Position numbers and translations under genes: made by a program. Shown piece by piece: positions 53,486-62,176 of a stretch of 64,000 bases of DNA. The first letter of the stretch is position 1. The number at the start of each line of letters is the position of its first letter. Source of the DNA: Lysinibacillus xylanilyticus. GTDB lineage: Bacteria > Bacillota > Bacilli > Bacillales_A > Planococcaceae. The stretch is taken from positions 1-64,000 of the forward strand of contig NZ_MDDN01000002.1 in the NCBI RefSeq assembly GCF_001708185.1. The letters run 5' to 3'. The notes beneath the pieces were generated by a model that did no database searches, was not told the DNA's origin, and saw only the letters and a program-made list of their open reading frames with translations.

Positions 53486-53890
53486 ATGAAATTATTTAAG
53501 CTATATCATTCGGACGGTATTCATATCATTACCGACGTCAAAAAACACAAAACGAACATTGAATTAAAAACGATCACAGGTGAGGTATTATATATTATCG
53601 TTGTGACAGACGAAAACTATACAGTATACGATGATCGCTTTGCTGGTGCTTCAAAGCAATTAAACTCAGTGGAGGCATTTGATATTGACGGCAACTTCCG
53701 TAGCTTGGATTTTGATAATATGCGTTCACTTTTCAAAGAGGCATTTACGAGGCTAATGCAAGAAATCGCAGAATGTGTCAATGATAATAGTGAGCTAGTA
53801 GATATTGATACACTACGTCATAAAATAAGCGATCAAATTAAAGGTATCCATTTCCGCGTTATTTCTGATACGAAAAAATACGAGATGTAA
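53486..53890 (+). CDS. Hypothetical protein of 134 aa
   Basis: A soluble protein with strand-rich N-terminus (LYHSDGIHIITDVKKHKTNIELKTITGEVLYI) and helical C-terminus (RSLFKEAFTRLMQEIAECVND). There is no signal peptide or known motif. AGGGGG lies 8 bases before the ATG, and a strong terminator follows. I do not recognise a family. Confidence 0.7.
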   Translation: MKLFKLYHSDGIHIITDVKKHKTNIELKTITGEVLYIIVVTDENYTVYDDRFAGASKQLNSVEAFDIDGNFRSLDFDNMRSLFKEAFTRLMQEIAECVNDNSELVDIDTLRHKISDQIKGIHFRVISDTKKYEM

Positions 53891-53898
53891 GCATTTAA

Positions 53899-53939
53899 CA
53901 GACTGTCCAACATTCTATTTTTGGACAGTCTGTTTTTTA
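53899..53939 (+). terminator. Terminator of the 134-aa gene
   Basis: ACAGACTGTCCAA and TTGGACAGTCTGT form a 13-bp stem followed by TTTTTT. Confidence 0.9.
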
Positions 53940-54095
53940 CGTTACAAAATGCATCGACACACTCGCCATTCATCAAAAAATATCCTCGCCCCCTCATTTC
54001 CCACGATTTAACCACAATTACTAGCGAAACAGAAAACACAGTTTACCACTTTCATGTATAATGGTACTTAACTATCTGAAAGGAAGGGTGTTTGG

Positions 54096-54545
54096 ATGAA
54101 TCGTGAACAATTAATCACACTTATTTCAGAAAAACTGAAATTAATCCGTACTGAAAAAGATTTAACGCAGGATCAGATGAGTGATTTACTAGGACTTTCT
54201 AAAAAAACACTTGTTCAAATTGAAAAAGGTCGTATTCAGACTGCCTGGACTACAACTGTTGCGGTTTGCGCATTATGCCGAGAAAGCTCAATTTTACAGC
54301 ATGAGCTCGGTGGTGATCCACTTGAAATTGTTGACTTAATCGCTAATAATGGAACATTACAACCTAAAGAAAAAACGATGGGTGGATACATATGGTGGAA
54401 AAATCTTAGAGAATACAATGGTTATCGCTTACAACAAAACGCCATTAGTCAGCATTTTCGAATTCTAGATACAAACAACTATCGACTACTATCAACATTT
54501 GATGAATCATTGGCCGAGCAAGAATGGGAAAAGATTACAGTATAA
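54096..54545 (+). CDS. XRE-family HTH regulator
   Basis: A 149-aa protein with a lambda-repressor-like helix-turn-helix at residues 10-60 (LIRTEKDLTQDQMSDLLGLSKKTLVQIEKGR). The C-terminal part (GGYIWWKNLREYNGYRLQQN and QHFRILDTNNYRLLSTFDES) has no recognised function. GAAAGGAAGGG precedes the ATG. It stands alone; a target is not evident. It is followed within 5 bases by a mosaic repeat. Confidence 0.8.
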   Translation: MNREQLITLISEKLKLIRTEKDLTQDQMSDLLGLSKKTLVQIEKGRIQTAWTTTVAVCALCRESSILQHELGGDPLEIVDLIANNGTLQPKEKTMGGYIWWKNLREYNGYRLQQNAISQHFRILDTNNYRLLSTFDESLAEQEWEKITV

Positions 54546-54547
54546 AT

Positions 54548-55100
54548 CAATTATGCCTCGGCATAATTGCATCCGGAATCGGCTTTATGCTTAGGCCTGC
54601 AGATGTTTTTTGGTGCGAAAGCGTAGTGCTAACGCAGCGGCAGCAACAAATGTTTTTTGTGCGAAAGCGTAGTGCTAACGCAGCGGCAGCAACAGATGTT
54701 TTTTGTGCGAAAGCGTAGTGCTAACGCAGCGGCAGCAACAGATGTTTTTTGTGCGAAAGCGTAGTGCTAACGCAGCGGCAGCAACAAATGTTTTTTGTGC
54801 GAAAGCGTAGTGCTAACGCAGCGGCAGCAACAGATGTTTTTTTGTGCGAAAGCGTAGTGCTAACGCAGCGGCAGCAACAAATGTTTTTTGTGCGAAAGCG
54901 TAGTGCTAACGCAGCGTCAGCAACAGATGTTTTTTGTGCTAAAGCGTAGCGGCAGCGGCACCGATGCAGGTCAGTTAGCCGTTTTCGCATGAATGCGATG
55001 ATTTTAGGTTAACATCCTTTGTGAACTCCTTTACGATACCGTTACATCCGCCAGAGACTTTAACTTCTTTCAGCGGATGTTTGGACACCCGCTGAAAAGT
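54548..55100 (+). repeat. Mosaic repeat, copy B, with eight 46-bp units
   Basis: Start: perfect palindrome CAATTATGCC-TC-GGCATAATTG. Arm: CATCCGGAATCGGCTTTATG and AGGCCTGCA. Interior: eight units with TTTTTTGTGCGAAAGCGTAG at 54604-54955. Return arm: GATGCAGGTCA. Two-tier hairpin at 54974-55013. End: ACATCCGCCAGAG and hairpin TTTCAGCGGATGTTTGGACACCCGCTGAAA (arms of 9 bases pair). The units here are in the opposite orientation to those at 39.2-40 kb. Confidence 0.9.
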
Positions 55101-55689
55101 TACTTAATACCGCATTCATCTCACCATCTATAGAAGCGGTGACTTCTGTAACTGACGCTTTGCTTTCGCTACAAAAACCATTTGCTGAAAGAAGTTAAAT
55201 TTTGTTCGCGTTTAACGTAAAAGCACAATGTTTCTACGTTAAGTGCGAGTAGTACTACAATCCCCTCCACCATTCAGTTACGGAAGACTCAGCGTGGTCG
55301 AAGCCTCCTCGTCGCTCATACTTCGCTCTATGTACTTTCATATCATACCTACTTTTTAAATCAAGAACAGATTTTAGCCAAAAAAAATTAGTTTAGCATC
55401 TATTACTATCACACCAATAGATGTATTTGCAATGGCGTCATTATATTTTTCATAGCCTCGTTGAATTTGCTGTAGCAAATAAATCTTCGTATGATCTAGC
55501 GAACACTATAGACAAATGAATATGAAAATGAAATCACCTCTTCATATGATAAAGTATAAATAGATACTAGTGGTATGGAGTGATAACTTTACAATCAATC
55601 TTTTGGTGTAATGTTAGATCAGTTGAATTATGCAAAACTATTCTTGATACTTAATAGTAATTGCTTTAATACTGGAGAGGATGCGCTTT
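55101..55689. other. Intergenic region with repeat fragments
   Basis: No gene is seen. Near 55150-55190, TGACGCTTTGCTTTCGCTACA is a fragment of the inverted 46-bp unit. GACTCAGCGTGGTCGAAGCCTCCTCGTCGCT near 55290 is GC-rich with no clear partner. The rest is AT-rich upstream DNA of the phosphoesterase gene; a CTGGAGAGG ribosome-binding site lies at its end. Confidence 0.5.
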
Positions 55690-56424
55690 ATGGATCGAAT
55701 ACTAGCAATTAGTGATATACATGGAGAATTGGACCTTTTTGAAGAATTATTATTAAAAGCTAAGTATGATACTATGCAAGATCAGCTATTTTTACTTGGC
55801 GATTATATTGATCGCGGGCCTTCATCTAGTGGCGTTTTAAACTTAGTGGGTGAATTGCAAACAAAAGGTGCACGTGTTCTACTAGGAAATCATGAAGCCC
55901 TTATGTTAAAAGCCTGTCGCTCCGGGCACCCCAAATCTTGGAATCATTGGGTGAAACTTTGCGGTGGTCATGCAACTCTTGCAAGCTATGGTTATCAGTT
56001 AGACGATTTTAAGGAAGCCATTGAAAACGATACATTACCTAGCTTTATCCAGACCTTACCAAAGCTCGAAGAACATTTACAGCTTATTGAAACCTTTGAT
56101 ATTTATATCGAATTAGAGGATGTCATTTTTGTACATGGTGGTGTTGTTCCTGGAGTAGCTATGACAGAGACAGATCCGATGCAATTTTTATGGATTCGTG
56201 AAAATTTCCATGCTGGTTATCAAGGAGAAAAAGCTGTAATCTTTGGCCATACACCTACCTACAAACTTCACCAAAATCCAACAGAGCACAGTGTCTTTTT
56301 TGGTGAAAATAATATCATTGGAATAGATGGTGGGGCTGTTTTTGGAGGTCAGTTACACGCTATAGAATGGCCAAGTCGTCAAATAATCTCAGTGGAAAGG
56401 AAAAAGCCAACAAGTGTAGAATAA
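55690..56424 (+). CDS. Metallophosphoesterase (PPP-type phosphatase)
   Basis: A 244-aa enzyme with the PPP family motifs: ISDIHGE, LGDYIDRGP, LGNHEALM, and HGG / FGHTPTY. It closely resembles bacterial serine/threonine or bis(5'-nucleosyl)-tetraphosphatase-type phosphatases of Bacilli. I use the ATG at 55690 (MDRILAISDIHG), which aligns with relatives; an ATG 9 bases earlier is also possible because GGAGAGG precedes both. The protein is cytosolic and needs two metal ions. Confidence 0.87.
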   Translation: MDRILAISDIHGELDLFEELLLKAKYDTMQDQLFLLGDYIDRGPSSSGVLNLVGELQTKGARVLLGNHEALMLKACRSGHPKSWNHWVKLCGGHATLASYGYQLDDFKEAIENDTLPSFIQTLPKLEEHLQLIETFDIYIELEDVIFVHGGVVPGVAMTETDPMQFLWIRENFHAGYQGEKAVIFGHTPTYKLHQNPTEHSVFFGENNIIGIDGGAVFGGQLHAIEWPSRQIISVERKKPTSVE

Positions 56425-56437
56425 CCTGTTGGCTTTT
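56404..56437 (+). terminator. Terminator after the phosphoesterase gene
   Basis: AAGCCAACA pairs with TGTTGGCTT, followed by TTCG. The 5' arm overlaps the last codons. Confidence 0.75.
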
Positions 56438-56453
56438 CGTGCTGAATGAAGCT

Positions 56454-57404
56454 TTAATACAATTTAAAAATAACACCTACTACAGAGTAAACAATAACCG
56501 TTGAAAATAAAATTGTCATATGGATAAGTGAGAAAACAAACATTTTGGTTGCCCACTTCGTTTGATCTTTATTACTACGATAGCCATAAATACTCATTAC
56601 AAGCCATGCGATGCTTAGTAAAAGTGCAACAAGCATAATACCAACACTTAAAGTGCCAAATAAGAAGCTTGAAAAAATCAATAATATTAAATAAAAGTTC
56701 GTTTGATAATAAGTACGGCGCATCCCTTTTACAACTGGCAGCATAGGAACTTTAGCCGCTTCATAGTCAGCATGCTTACGAATAGCAATGGCATAAAAAT
56801 GGGGCATCTGCCAAATGACCATCACGAAAAATAGACCAAGTATCGCAGGATGTGTAATATCATTAGAAACAGTAGCCCAACCAATTAAAGGTGGAATTGC
56901 CCCTCCGATACTCCCAATTTCCGTGTTATAAATTGTGCGTCGTTTTGTCCACATTGTATAGGGTACTACATATAAAAACACCCCTAAGAGACCGAATGCC
57001 GCAGCTAATGGTGAAGCAAGTCCTAGCAAAGCTACCCCGGTAATGAGCATGGCAAAAGCTAATATCAACGTAGATTTCGCTGACATTTCACCTGTTACAG
57101 TTGGTCGACTTTGCGTACGAGGCATAATAGCGTCAATGTCACGGTCGTATACATTATTAAATGCTCCAGCAGCCCCAATAACAAGTGCAGAACCAATCGT
57201 AGCAAAAATAATTTCAGGTATATTCTCTACAAATGTCATTTTATTTTTGTAAATACCTAACGTTAAACCAGCCCACATAGGAATTAAATTTGATTTAATG
57301 ATTCCTGTTTTAACTGTCTGCGCTAAAATAGTAGAGCGTGAGGACTTCCCTGATGATTTCTTAGAAGATTGTAGCTTATGCTCCGTTTTTAGATTTTGTT
57401 CCAT
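56454..57404 (-). CDS. ctaB: Protoheme IX farnesyltransferase (heme O synthase)
   Basis: A 316-aa UbiA-family prenyltransferase with eight or nine membrane helices. The first Asp-rich motif is NNVYDRDIDAIMPRTQSRP, and a second polar loop is YFAI-like (HFYAIAIRKHADYEAAKVPMLPVVKG). It converts heme B to heme O for cytochrome oxidases, supporting an aerobic lifestyle. A serine/lysine-rich N-terminus (residues 1-25) is usual in Bacilli. No ctaA or oxidase genes are adjacent here. Confidence 0.94.
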   Translation of the reverse strand: MEQNLKTEHKLQSSKKSSGKSSRSTILAQTVKTGIIKSNLIPMWAGLTLGIYKNKMTFVENIPEIIFATIGSALVIGAAGAFNNVYDRDIDAIMPRTQSRPTVTGEMSAKSTLILAFAMLITGVALLGLASPLAAAFGLLGVFLYVVPYTMWTKRRTIYNTEIGSIGGAIPPLIGWATVSNDITHPAILGLFFVMVIWQMPHFYAIAIRKHADYEAAKVPMLPVVKGMRRTYYQTNFYLILLIFSSFLFGTLSVGIMLVALLLSIAWLVMSIYGYRSNKDQTKWATKMFVFSLIHMTILFSTVIVYSVVGVIFKLY

Positions 57405-57473
57405 TCATCTTAATTCCTTTTCTCTCAAAATTTCTACACGCTTTACTCGATCGAAAGCGACAAAATTTCCAAT

Positions 57474-57785
57474 CAATTATGCCTCGGCATAATTGCGTCC
57501 GGGATCGGCTTTGTGCTTAGGCCTGCACGAGGGCCGACACGATGTCGGTCATTTCGGTAATGCCACAGGACGTGGCGTTTTTACCGATGCAGGTCAGTTA
57601 GCCGTTATCGCATGGATGCGATGATTTTAGGCTAACATCCTTTAAGAACTCCTTTCCGATTCCGTGACATCCGCCGGAGGCTTTGGGCCAACGTGATGTT
57701 GGTCACTCAGTCGTTGCCACAGGACGTGGCGTTCTTAGACTGAGTTCCTCTATTTCAGTGGGTGTTTGAACACCCGCTGAAAGAA
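57474..57785 (+). repeat. Mosaic repeat, copy C, without 46-bp units
   Basis: The same outer parts as copy B occur: CAATTATGCC-TC-GGCATAATTG, CCGGGATCGGCTTTGTG, AGGCCTGCA ... GATGCAGGTCA, TCCGATTCCGTGACATCCGCCGG and the end hairpin GGTGTTTGAACACCC. The 46-bp array is absent. In its place is a two-tier hairpin at 57554-57587. Another follows at 57597-57636 and a third at 57705-57745. GATCGG/CCGATT arms can close the whole unit. Confidence 0.9.
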
Positions 57786-58139
57786 GTTAAACGTATCAAA
57801 TTTTAATTTTACCTCTTTTAGATAGAGTCTGTCTCTATGTTCACATAAAGTACATGATTTTCTTTTCTGATGTATAAAAATCAATTACGCTTTGGTGTAT
57901 TTACCACTTTCGTTTGAAGACCCACTGCATGGGAGGTACAATTGCATTCATCTCACCAATTGGTCTTCTACTGAATGAAAATAAAGATACACGTCCCATT
58001 CACAACATCTTCTATGATACCACCGACTGACGTGAATTTGAACCTAATTAGCTTGATTCTTAGCATATTACTATTCAAGTAAAACAATCTACTCTATACT
58101 AATGTGTATGTTTTAACTTTATGAAGGAGTGTCTACCAC
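57786..58139. other. Intergenic region upstream of proC
   Basis: No gene is seen. A possible promoter is TTCAAG (58075) with TACTAA-like sequence 17 bases later, followed by the GAAGGAG site of proC near 58121. The rest shows no clear structure. Confidence 0.4.
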
Positions 58140-58940
58140 GTGAAATACGGATTTATCGGCCTTGGAAATATGACTACAGCTATTATTAAAGGAATGTGCA
58201 AAAGCGGAGATTTTGATTCCACTTTTATTTATGGCTATAATCGTACCAAAGCAAAAACAACAAAATTAGCAACCTCTTTCGGTATTCAAGCCGCAAGCTC
58301 TATTGAAGATATTATGTCAAATTGTGACGTCATTATCCTTGGTGTTAAACCCCAAATGTTACCTGATGTTTTACCTGAGGTGAAAAAGCATTTACAAGAC
58401 AACCATGTCATTGTATCCATTGCTGCTGGTAAAAATATTACATACTTCCAAGGTTATCTATCTGAAGTTACCCCTATTATTCGTGTAATGCCAAATATCA
58501 ATGCGCTTATCGGTGCCTCTACAAGCTGCTATACAACAAGTGAGCAAGTATCAGATATACAGCTTCAACATGTCATTTCACTGTTTGAAACAGTTGGAAC
58601 AATTATCGAGATCCCTGAACACCTATTTTCGATATTTACAACGATTGGTGGTGCTTCACCAGCATTTACTTATATGTATATTGACGCTTTAGCACGTGCT
58701 GCTGTACGTGAAGGGATGCCAAAAAGCATGGCTCTTGATATTGCAGCAAATGCAGTACTCGGTAGTGCAAAAATGATTTTACAATCACAGGAACACCCAT
58801 GGGCACTTGTAGACCAGGTATGTTCACCAGGCGGGACAACAATTCAAGGTGTATCCTCATTACAAAGTAATCATTTTGAAACAACCATTCACGATGCAGT
58901 AGCTGCCGTGACTGACAAGGATCGCAGCTTATCGAAATAG
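58140..58940 (+). CDS. proC: Pyrroline-5-carboxylate reductase
   Basis: A 266-aa enzyme for the last step of proline synthesis. Residues 1-12 (MKYGFIGLGNMT) form the NADPH-binding GxGxM motif. The C-terminal dimerisation domain has the family signature around ALVDQVCSPGGTTIQGV. GTG start after GAAGGAG. It is monocistronic. Confidence 0.94.
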   Translation: MKYGFIGLGNMTTAIIKGMCKSGDFDSTFIYGYNRTKAKTTKLATSFGIQAASSIEDIMSNCDVIILGVKPQMLPDVLPEVKKHLQDNHVIVSIAAGKNITYFQGYLSEVTPIIRVMPNINALIGASTSCYTTSEQVSDIQLQHVISLFETVGTIIEIPEHLFSIFTTIGGASPAFTYMYIDALARAAVREGMPKSMALDIAANAVLGSAKMILQSQEHPWALVDQVCSPGGTTIQGVSSLQSNHFETTIHDAVAAVTDKDRSLSK

Positions 58941-58968
58941 CTCTTAATTGATCTACTAAAGAATAAAA

Positions 58969-59007
58969 GTGAAACCGAGACATCCTACATGCCTCGGTTT
59001 CACTTTA
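58969..59007. terminator. Bidirectional terminator, proC / esterase
   Basis: AAGTGAAACCGAG and CTCGGTTTCACTT form a 13-bp stem between convergent genes, with T runs both ways. Confidence 0.88.
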
Positions 59008-59658
59008 TTGAATATTATCTTGTAATTCCTGCGCTAAAAATGCAGTTAGATCACGTAAATTTTCTGGTGTAACACCGTGGCCATCTGGATACTGTTTAAA
59101 TGTCACAGTAGCACCAAATTGCTCAAAGATTTCTTTACTTTCAGCGCCCCATTGCGACGGGATAATATAATCATAATCACCATGAGAAATAAATGCATGT
59201 AAATGATTAACTGGTCGAATTGCATATTCCTCTGTAACGAATTTTGGCGTGTAGCCACTTAACGCTACAATTCCCGTAATTAAATTCCCCATTGCAAAAG
59301 CAAGTGATTGTGCCAAAACAGCTCCTTGACTGAATCCAAGCACGTACACTTTATGTAGATCAACTTGATATTCTTCAATTGCCTCTAATATAAATCGTTG
59401 TAATGCCACTAACACTTTATCAAAAATTTCACGGTCTGGGTTTCCGACCTCTTGGATCGTGAAAAAAGCATAGCCCGGCTTTTGCGTAATAGGTCCACGT
59501 AAACTAAAAATATGGCATTGTTCTTTAAAATCCTGTACTAATTGTGGTAAATCATCTTCATTACTACCCATTCCATGCAATAAAAAGATTGCCGGGTATT
59601 TTTTATTCGGGTCCATATTCGTAGGTTGTGTATGTTTAAATGTAAATGGTGTATTCAT
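59005..59658 (-). CDS. Alpha/beta-hydrolase, carboxylesterase/phospholipase type
   Basis: A 217-aa serine hydrolase: oxyanion LLHGMGSNEDDL, nucleophile elbow GFSQGAV, Asp in HGDYDYIIP and His in YPDGHGV. It belongs to the dienelactone hydrolase/esterase group of Bacilli (YodD/YtpA-like in size). The substrate is unknown. Confidence 0.88.
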   Translation of the reverse strand: MNTPFTFKHTQPTNMDPNKKYPAIFLLHGMGSNEDDLPQLVQDFKEQCHIFSLRGPITQKPGYAFFTIQEVGNPDREIFDKVLVALQRFILEAIEEYQVDLHKVYVLGFSQGAVLAQSLAFAMGNLITGIVALSGYTPKFVTEEYAIRPVNHLHAFISHGDYDYIIPSQWGAESKEIFEQFGATVTFKQYPDGHGVTPENLRDLTAFLAQELQDNIQ

Positions 59659-59799
59659 TGAAAAAATTCCTTTCTGATGTCCTTACTATCTCCTTATTAT
59701 ACTGCATAAGGTAATTAGACAAGAACAGGATTGCCTCATTATCATTTTAATAAATGACATGCAAAATTTTAGTTATGAGTATAAATACTGCCCTACCGA

Positions 59800-60354
59800 T
59801 TAAAGTTTAACTTTATTAATAATCCCATCGGTGTGATACGCAATATAGCCGTTAATAATACGAATTGTTTCTTGTGGATCTGCGTTAAAAAGTACTTTTG
59901 ATTGCTCAGGTGTTGAGACAAGCACTGTTAATAAATCTATGCGCATTGAATGTCCAGCAGAGCTATAAGCATAATCGTAGACAATATCTTCCTCTGTCAT
60001 ACCTTCTGTCTCATATTGCTTATGGAACAATTCTTTAGCGGCATCCATTTGTTCCGCTACCTGCTGACGAATACGCATTTGATGCATCAAAAGCTCTTCT
60101 TCTAACACAGTAGTCTTTAACCACTCTTTCTTGTCGAGCATTCCCAAAAATTCTTTTTCCCAAACTTGCTCATTTTCAGTAAAATACAACATATTGACCA
60201 TCAGCCTATCCCAAAAATCAATTTGTGTTGCTGCCGATTTACGGTATATTGCAATTGTCTCTTTAAAGTGCTCCTCAACTTTCGTAATATTCATATTGCG
60301 CACTAAATGATTACAGACATCTTCAATAAATTTATTTGCCACTTCTTGTGCCAT
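59800..60354 (-). CDS. Hypothetical helical protein of 184 aa
   Basis: A soluble, strongly helical protein with no signal peptide and no known motif. It contains many charged residues (VLEEELLMHQMRIRQQVAEQM) and a tyrosine-rich DIVYDYAYSSAGHSMR segment. I do not recognise the family. The ATG overlaps no neighbour; an open frame upstream (60332-60514) looks like chance. Confidence 0.65.
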   Translation of the reverse strand: MAQEVANKFIEDVCNHLVRNMNITKVEEHFKETIAIYRKSAATQIDFWDRLMVNMLYFTENEQVWEKEFLGMLDKKEWLKTTVLEEELLMHQMRIRQQVAEQMDAAKELFHKQYETEGMTEEDIVYDYAYSSAGHSMRIDLLTVLVSTPEQSKVLFNADPQETIRIINGYIAYHTDGIINKVKL

Positions 60355-60551
60355 CCAAAAACCCGTCCTTTATCTTACAAATCATTTCCCCACTATCATA
60401 CCATGATTGGAGAATATAAAGAAACGGGCAACGTATACCGCCTTCCATGTAGGCTGTTGAAATAGTTTTCATCATTGACATAGCTTCAGAAACAAAAAGG
60501 AACATCTTCGCCATATAAATGAAACGAAGATGTTCTCGATTGTCACTTTAT

Positions 60552-60628
60552 TCATTTCGCCTTGGCATAATTGTAGCTGTCGCTTCGCTTTCGCTACAGA
60601 TAAACAATACGTCCGGAGGCTTTATCTT
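60552..60628 (+). repeat. Short mosaic repeat fragment, copy F
   Basis: TTCGCCTTGGCATAATTG, TGTCGCTTCGCTTTCGCTACAG and ACGTCCGGAGGCTTTATC join the start arm, part of one inverted 46-bp unit and the end arm of the larger elements, as if the middle had been deleted. A related start arm lies near 61388 (TTCGCCTTGGGCTAATTACC). Confidence 0.65.
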
Positions 60629-61328
60629 ATGAAAACACATAGCTATCCATATTATCTATTGTATTTTGAATAGCATCCTTTAATGATCGCTGATGCTCGC
60701 CGCAAACAGCCAGCGCCTGCTCTAATGTCATCGCTGCATTTGCCATAAACGGCGCCATCTGTAAATCCTTCGCTAATTGAATCAGAACAAGTGCTTTATT
60801 CCATAGCCAACGCGCATTTTTTGCATCTAAATTAATCGCTTGCTCCAAGTAGCCTAGGGCGTCGAATGGCATCCAACCGAAGCGGTGCATCGTTTGCCCT
60901 GTAATCCCCCAGTATAAAGCTTTATTAGGGTTTTCTTTTACAGCTTGTTTAAAACAATGGACACTCTCATTGTAGTGATGTGCAAACAAAAACAGTTCAC
61001 CCTGCGTAAAGAATGATTGTGCCTTTTCATTTGGAGTACCTGTTTTCGCTACATCCTCTAGCTCCTTAATACGCTGAGAAAACTGTGCTTCATCTTTTAT
61101 CGCACGAATTTCCACGACGACATCCGATTCAGGATAGCTTTCATCTGTTCGTTCTTCATGCTGAGTTTCCACAAACAACGTAGCCTTTGGATAGCTAGCA
61201 AAATCATACTCTTCCAATAATTTAATATATTGATCAGCTAACGCTTTCTCGCTGTCATCTGTAACTTGCTTAGCTACCTCATAGCATTTCATTAGCTCGC
61301 CATTATAAAAATAATCATCCATTGTCAT
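60627..61328 (-). CDS. TPR-repeat protein
   Basis: A 233-aa protein with at least two tetratricopeptide-like helix pairs: AQSFFTQGELFLFAHHYNESVHCFKQAVKENPNKALYW and LGYLEQAINLDAKNARWLWNKALVLIQLA. It probably serves as a protein-protein interaction scaffold. Its partner is not evident. The first ATG (61328) is used; a second lies 2 codons later. Confidence 0.7.
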   Translation of the reverse strand: MTMDDYFYNGELMKCYEVAKQVTDDSEKALADQYIKLLEEYDFASYPKATLFVETQHEERTDESYPESDVVVEIRAIKDEAQFSQRIKELEDVAKTGTPNEKAQSFFTQGELFLFAHHYNESVHCFKQAVKENPNKALYWGITGQTMHRFGWMPFDALGYLEQAINLDAKNARWLWNKALVLIQLAKDLQMAPFMANAAMTLEQALAVCGEHQRSLKDAIQNTIDNMDSYVFS

Positions 61329-61459
61329 TCAATATTCCTCCAATGTACAGCTCGTCAGTATATTCAGTATACACTACAAAAATCAATTTCGCCTTGGGCT
61401 AATTACCTTAAGATTTCGAATTGTTCTCAGGTATGTACAAGCATTTACTGAATGAAGAT

Positions 61460-61496
61460 AAAAAAAGACTGCTCAAAATAACTTTTGAGACAGTCG
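61460..61496 (-). terminator. Terminator of the thioredoxin-like gene
   Basis: GACTGTCTCAAAA and TTTTGAGCAGTC arms form a hairpin followed by TTTTTTT on the minus strand. Confidence 0.87.
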
Positions 61497-61505
61497 TAGC
61501 CTTCC

Positions 61506-61979
61506 TTATTTTTTTAATACTTCTAAATAAGCACGTAACTCTTCTTCTGGTAATGCACCGACAAAGCGGTCAACCTCTTTACCATCTTCAAAGTGAATGA
61601 ATGTTGGCGTCGCTTTAAAATTGTATTGATCAAATAAATCCCCGTATTCATAAGTGTTTAATTGAACAATATCAACACCCAGCTCCTTAGCAATCGGCAT
61701 TAATACTGGTGTGAAGGCTTGACAATGTACACATGTCGGACTGAAGAAATAAGCATTGACATCTTCACCAGCTTTTATTTTTTTCTCAAGTTCTTCAGGT
61801 AACATTATGTTTTGGTAATTTTCATCATCTAATTGATCAATTGTTTCTTGTTTTAGTACTTTGTCGCCATAAGGATTCTTTGCACTTGTTAACTTACTTT
61901 CGTTCGATACTTTTGTTAGCATAACAATTGCTATAAATAACACAACAATAACTGACCCAATAATTAGTAGTTTTTTCAC
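61506..61979 (-). CDS. Membrane-anchored thioredoxin-like protein
   Basis: A 157-aa protein with one N-terminal membrane helix (LLIIGSVIVVLFIAIVML) and an extracellular thioredoxin domain. The active site is C-V-H-C in FFSPTCVHCQAF, and the cis-proline loop is KATPTFI. The CVHC motif suggests a mildly oxidising or disulfide-exchange role outside the membrane, for example in cytochrome or competence protein maturation. No resA or ccd partner is adjacent. Confidence 0.88.
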   Translation of the reverse strand: MKKLLIIGSVIVVLFIAIVMLTKVSNESKLTSAKNPYGDKVLKQETIDQLDDENYQNIMLPEELEKKIKAGEDVNAYFFSPTCVHCQAFTPVLMPIAKELGVDIVQLNTYEYGDLFDQYNFKATPTFIHFEDGKEVDRFVGALPEEELRAYLEVLKK

Positions 61980-62176
61980 TAGAATGTGTTCCTCCTTTTC
62001 TACACTAAAAAATCCTAGTTTTAGTGTATTCGCGATTGATTATAAAGTTTTTTTAAACCCTAGTAAACTAATTTGTCTTTTAAAAATAAGTTTTTCTACA
62101 ATCCAAACATAATTCCGCCCATTTTTGGGACCATAAATAGTACAAAGCTTAATATAAAGGTGGAGTGGTTAATAAT

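Noticed and set aside
54524..54990. Small proteins in the 54.6-kb repeat
   Set aside because: They are the same 46-bp unit translated on either strand.
57554..57636. Integron attC sites in the GTTAGCC...GGCTAAC hairpins
   Set aside because: The arms resemble attC core sites by chance only. There is no integron integrase or cassette gene, and the outer stems vary in sequence.
60332..60514. Small gene upstream of the 184-aa protein
   Set aside because: It overlaps the real start, has no ribosome binding site and encodes no recognisable pattern.
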